Below are positions 5,323 to 7,726 of a stretch of 7,726 bases of DNA, one piece after another (positions within the stretch are counted from its first letter, which is position 1; each line of letters opens with the position of its first letter). Below the pieces are notes generated by a model. It did no database searches and was not told the origin of the DNA. It saw only the letters and a program-made list of their open reading frames with translations. This DNA comes from an uncultured Candidatus Saccharibacteria bacterium (GTDB taxonomy: Bacteria; Patescibacteria; Saccharimonadia; Saccharimonadales; CAMLKC01). The translations under genes were made by a program, and so were the position numbers. The stretch is from assembly GCA_946479025.1 (NCBI GenBank), contig CAMLDM010000038.1, forward strand, positions 1 to 7,726. The letters run 5' to 3'.

Positions 5323-5351
5323 ACTATAGGAAATCCAAGGTGTTATTTCAA
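5323..5351 (-). promoter_or_regulatory. Near-consensus sigma-70 promoter in the convergent gap
   Basis: On the minus strand TTGAAA (5346-5351) and TATAGT (5323-5328) are 17 bp apart, 10 of 12 consensus positions. This is the best promoter in the window by match. It is outside any large gene, 44 bp past the corA stop, and points toward the small ORF and the terminator. Predicted RNA start is near 5316. Confidence 0.6.
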
Positions 5352-5394
5352 GGCAGTTTTTGTAGCCAAATTAACAATAAGACAGGCAAAACAA

Positions 5395-6315
5395 CTAGAA
5401 AATACCGCGCTTGCGAGCTATCGCAAACACCAAAATGATCACCATCACGCTGAAGCTCATAATAACGCCATATACCCACGGCAGGTTTTGAAACGGCAGC
5501 GCCACATTCATGCCATACATGCCGAAAAACACGTTTGGCAGCGCAATAAGAACCGTGAGAACAGTCAGTGTTTTCATGCGCTGGTTCAGTACATTGTTGG
5601 CAATCGTACCATAAGCATTGCGAATACTTACAATGCTTTGGTTGTAGCTCTCGATCGCTACGATAAGCTGACGAATATAGAGAAGGATGTCTTCCACGGC
5701 CTCAGTATCCTGGCTGTTTTGCAGCGCCTCTTTCAGCCGCTCGGCCACGACCAGCATGCTGCTGAGGTTCATGTGATATTCGTTGAGGTTGTCTTCCACG
5801 GTGACAAACTGGACGAAATCGTCGTTGGTCACCTCGTGCGTACGCAGGCGATGCCCCGTATCGTGAATGTGTCGCGACGTGCGCCGCATCAGCTCTTCGT
5901 ACTCGCTCACTACCGCCGCAAACGTACCGAGCAGCAAGCTGGTCGTATCCTGCGACTGTGCGATAACACTGGGCGTTGCCAGCCTGTGATCGGACGTGGG
6001 CGCCATGGAAACATTGGCAAACACTGTTCCCTTCACGGCAAGAAGTATCGGCACGGTAATAACAGTCCCGCGTTTGCCACGCTGTACCGCCCGCACGAAA
6101 ACATAGAGGCCGCCGTCCTGCAGTTCAACGCGTGGAAGCTCGTGCTTATCCATAACGTCGAGGAGAATATTATGATTCATGCCGTATCTCTGCGACAGTA
6201 TGTGCAAATCGGCTTCGCTTACGTCATCGCCATGAATCCAGACATTGTCCGGTGGCGGCGTAGTCACATTCTGGTAATCCTCGCCCTTACTGCGCTTTAC
6301 GTAGTATTTCAGCAT
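5395..6315 (-). CDS. corA: CorA-family divalent cation (magnesium) transporter
   Basis: Forms a pentameric channel in the cytoplasmic membrane for Mg2+ (sometimes Co2+ or Ni2+ in the family). With the start at 6315 it has 306 residues. The N-terminal cytoplasmic domain (about 20-245) includes DVMDKHELPRVELQDGGLYVFVRAV (about 57-81, in part), typical of CorA, and a long helical stalk. TM1 spans about 248-266 and is followed by YGMN (267-270), containing the GMN selectivity motif; TM2 spans about 280-300 with a basic tail RKRGIF. An upstream in-frame ATG (6372) would add 19 residues, but that extension is encoded by the terminator of the preceding gene, so MLKYYVKRSKG is preferred. There is no SD before this ATG; the -10 lies 8 nt upstream, predicting a leaderless mRNA. 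No U-rich terminator follows; the hairpin at 5296-5311 is the only structure nearby. Confidence 0.93.
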   Translation of the reverse strand: MLKYYVKRSKGEDYQNVTTPPPDNVWIHGDDVSEADLHILSQRYGMNHNILLDVMDKHELPRVELQDGGLYVFVRAVQRGKRGTVITVPILLAVKGTVFANVSMAPTSDHRLATPSVIAQSQDTTSLLLGTFAAVVSEYEELMRRTSRHIHDTGHRLRTHEVTNDDFVQFVTVEDNLNEYHMNLSSMLVVAERLKEALQNSQDTEAVEDILLYIRQLIVAIESYNQSIVSIRNAYGTIANNVLNQRMKTLTVLTVLIALPNVFFGMYGMNVALPFQNLPWVYGVIMSFSVMVIILVFAIARKRGIF

Positions 6316-6323
6316 ACATAAGC

Positions 6324-6352
6324 AGTATAGGCTAAAAAAAGAGAGCCGTCCA
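6324..6352 (-). promoter_or_regulatory. corA promoter overlapping the upstream terminator
   Basis: TATACT (6324-6329, 5 of 6) lies 8 nt before the corA ATG. At 17-bp spacing is TGGACG (6347-6352, 4 of 6), located in the loop of the exporter gene's terminator. RNA would start about 2 nt before the ATG. Confidence 0.5.
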
Positions 6353-6363
6353 TGGCTCCCTTT
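6334..6363 (-). terminator. Rho-independent terminator of the exporter gene
   Basis: On the minus strand AAAGGGAGCC, loop ATGGAC, then GGCTCTCTTT and further T's: 7 pairs with one G-U, extended to 10 by A-T pairs, with a seven-T run. It lies 16 bp after the stop of the MFS gene. Confidence 0.9.
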
Positions 6364-6379
6364 CCTTTGCACCGAGTGG

Positions 6380-7726
6380 CTATTCGCCCGGCGTCTCCTC
6401 TGGACTTGCGCTGGCGAGAGTACGCTCTTTTATGGCAAATACCAGCCCTGCCGCCGCGACCATCAATACGGCCGCCGTGATAAATATGCTGCGCAGACTA
6501 TCACTAAAGGCGTGCGTTACCTTGCTGGCGTATTCGTCTTGATTCTTCATGAAGGCTTCTGTCGCCTGCTTCTTCACAGGTTCCGGCAACTGGGCGACAC
6601 TGGCGTTAAAACCGTCGGTTATCCTGCTTTTCGTGTCCGGCATATTGAGATTCAAGAGAGTACTCGAATCGTTCGGATCCTTAAGAATCTGCTTGGAAGC
6701 CGGCGCTTTTTGCAGCGTCTGCACATATGGATCGCTGCTCATGTTTCCAAGGTGCGATACGATACCGGCGGTCAGAATCGCGCCGAAAATCGCCGTGCCG
6801 AGCGTCGAACCAAGGCTACGGAAAAGCTGAGATGAGCTGGTCGCGACACCCAGGTCATGCTGCTTGAACTCATTCTGCACCGCTAGATTCATCACCGGCA
6901 TCACGACACCAAGCCCCATGCCAAGGAAGGTCATAATGACCGCTTCATAGAGGAAGCCACTTTCAGGTGTCAGCGTTGCGAGAAGTCCCACCATGACCGT
7001 CGCCACGATAATGCCAACCTGCATGAAAATCTTGTATTTTCCAGTTTTTGAAATGATCTGGCCGGAAGTAATACTCGTAAACATGAGGCCGCCGATCATC
7101 GGGAGGAGCATCAGGCCGGATTCGGTTGGACTGGCACCGAACACCTGCTGGTTGAACTGCGTCAGGTATAGGATTGAGCCCATGAATGCGGCACCGAAAA
7201 GCGTTGCGATGCCCATGATAAGCGTGAAGTTACGGTTTTCAAAGAAGCGAAGTGGCAAGATCGGCTGAGCGGCGCGGCGCTCTACCATAATGAAGGCAGC
7301 TGTCGCGACGGCAACGATCGCCGCCATGATAACCCGAAGTCCCGTCAGTGTCAGGCCGGTCGAGCTAAGCAGATCAGCAAAGATTGATTCTGTATTATCT
7401 ACAGCAAGCACCAAGGTACCCAGGATAACGGCAATCAGGCCGACACCCGCATAGTCGATACGCGGTTTTTTATCGTGCTTGAGGCTTGGGCAGTAGGCAG
7501 CAATCACGATGAAGGCCAGGACTGCAACTGGCACATTGATGAAGAACGTCCAGCGCCAGTCGGTTACCCAACTAAGCACTTGATGTCGCTCTGTCAAAAA
7601 ACCACCGAGCAGTGGACCCACAACTGATGAGATACCAAACACAGCACCCATGATTCCCTGCCACTTACCTCGCTCGCGGGCGGCAAAAAGGTCACCGATA
7701 ATCGTAAAGGCGTTCGCCGTAATAAT
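6380..7726 (-). CDS. DHA2-type MFS drug exporter (EmrB/QacA-like), N-terminus beyond the right edge
   Basis: 448 residues are visible. The frame stays open upstream of the first ATG (7651) through all 25 codons to the window edge, and those codons encode a loop-2 motif A variant, GDLFAARERGKWQG, so the true start is off-window. It is followed by antiporter motif C (GAVFGISSVVGPLLGG, visible residues 27-42) and WRWTFFINVPVAVLAF, standard wording for the 14-helix DHA2 drug:H+ antiporters. About a hundred residues are probably missing, including the first helices. A long polar loop of about 90 residues (SSDPYVQTLQKAPASK through DEYASKVTHAF) precedes the last helix, as is usual in DHA2 proteins. 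The C-terminus is short and acidic. The family predicts proton-driven export of lipophilic compounds; the substrate cannot be read from sequence. No regulator gene is visible. Confidence 0.92.
   Translation of the reverse strand: MITANAFTIIGDLFAARERGKWQGIMGAVFGISSVVGPLLGGFLTERHQVLSWVTDWRWTFFINVPVAVLAFIVIAAYCPSLKHDKKPRIDYAGVGLIAVILGTLVLAVDNTESIFADLLSSTGLTLTGLRVIMAAIVAVATAAFIMVERRAAQPILPLRFFENRNFTLIMGIATLFGAAFMGSILYLTQFNQQVFGASPTESGLMLLPMIGGLMFTSITSGQIISKTGKYKIFMQVGIIVATVMVGLLATLTPESGFLYEAVIMTFLGMGLGVVMPVMNLAVQNEFKQHDLGVATSSSQLFRSLGSTLGTAIFGAILTAGIVSHLGNMSSDPYVQTLQKAPASKQILKDPNDSSTLLNLNMPDTKSRITDGFNASVAQLPEPVKKQATEAFMKNQDEYASKVTHAFSDSLRSIFITAAVLMVAAAGLVFAIKERTLASASPEETPGE

Noticed and set aside
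5337..5449. Plus-strand GTG frame at about 5340 preceded by AGGAAA
   Set aside because: Short, runs into the antisense of corA, and has no promoter or recognisable content.
5164..6321. Long plus-strand open frame of 385 codons opposite corA
   Set aside because: It is the mirror of corA, rich in His/Arg/Gln with no domain wording, no RBS and no membrane pattern; corA is clearly the coding strand.
6316..6372. N-terminal 19-residue extension of CorA from an upstream ATG
   Set aside because: The extension is encoded by the exporter gene's terminator and the corA promoter, and the extra residues are not CorA-like.

Overview
The window reads as a stretch of chromosome from a small-genome bacterium, most likely a Patescibacteria (CPR) member and best matching Candidatus Saccharibacteria (TM7). 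This is inference. It rests on a bacterial-type AspRS with unusual motif-2 wording (FRDEDPRADRLYGEF), a membrane-anchored DsbA-like thiol oxidoreductase, a YtxH-type protein, a pilin-like membrane protein and AAGGAG-type ribosome binding sites. UGA is not read as a sense codon in any of the genes. Base composition is balanced in genes and more AT-rich between them. I see no mobile element, phage gene, CRISPR array, rRNA or convincing tRNA.

Layout, left to right. Positions 1-596 (minus): a small DUF948-like membrane protein followed 12 bp later by a YtxH-domain protein that runs off the left edge; the pair resembles the ytxG-ytxH arrangement of Firmicutes. Positions 597-760: a promoter region with an inverted repeat. 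Positions 761-2942 (minus): aspS, then, 4 bp after its stop, a pilin-like membrane protein. Positions 2943-3220: an extended -10 promoter and a structured leader for aspS. Positions 3221-4237 (minus): a membrane protein with a CBS-domain pair (CNNM/HlyC-CorC-like). Positions 4238-4318: a divergent promoter region. Positions 4319-5011 (plus): a DsbA-family thiol oxidoreductase ending in a strong, apparently bidirectional terminator. Positions 5062-5394: no large gene, but a compact minus-strand unit with a near-consensus promoter, a palindrome inside a second possible promoter, a Shine-Dalgarno site, a 30-codon ORF and the shared terminator. Positions 5395-6315 (minus): a CorA-family divalent cation transporter. 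Positions 6334-6363: a strong terminator. Positions 6380-7726 (minus): a DHA2-type (EmrB/QacA-like) drug exporter truncated at its N-terminus by the right edge.

The genes form no single pathway. They are housekeeping translation (AspRS), envelope or membrane functions (YtxH pair, pilin-like protein, DsbA), divalent-ion functions (CorA, perhaps the CBS protein) and export. The least expected observations are (1) the small minus-strand unit between the convergent dsbA-like gene and corA; (2) two genes, the CBS protein and CorA, whose -10 hexamers both lie exactly 8 nt before the ATG, predicting leaderless mRNAs; and (3) an RDHGG signature in AspRS that points to a non-discriminating enzyme.
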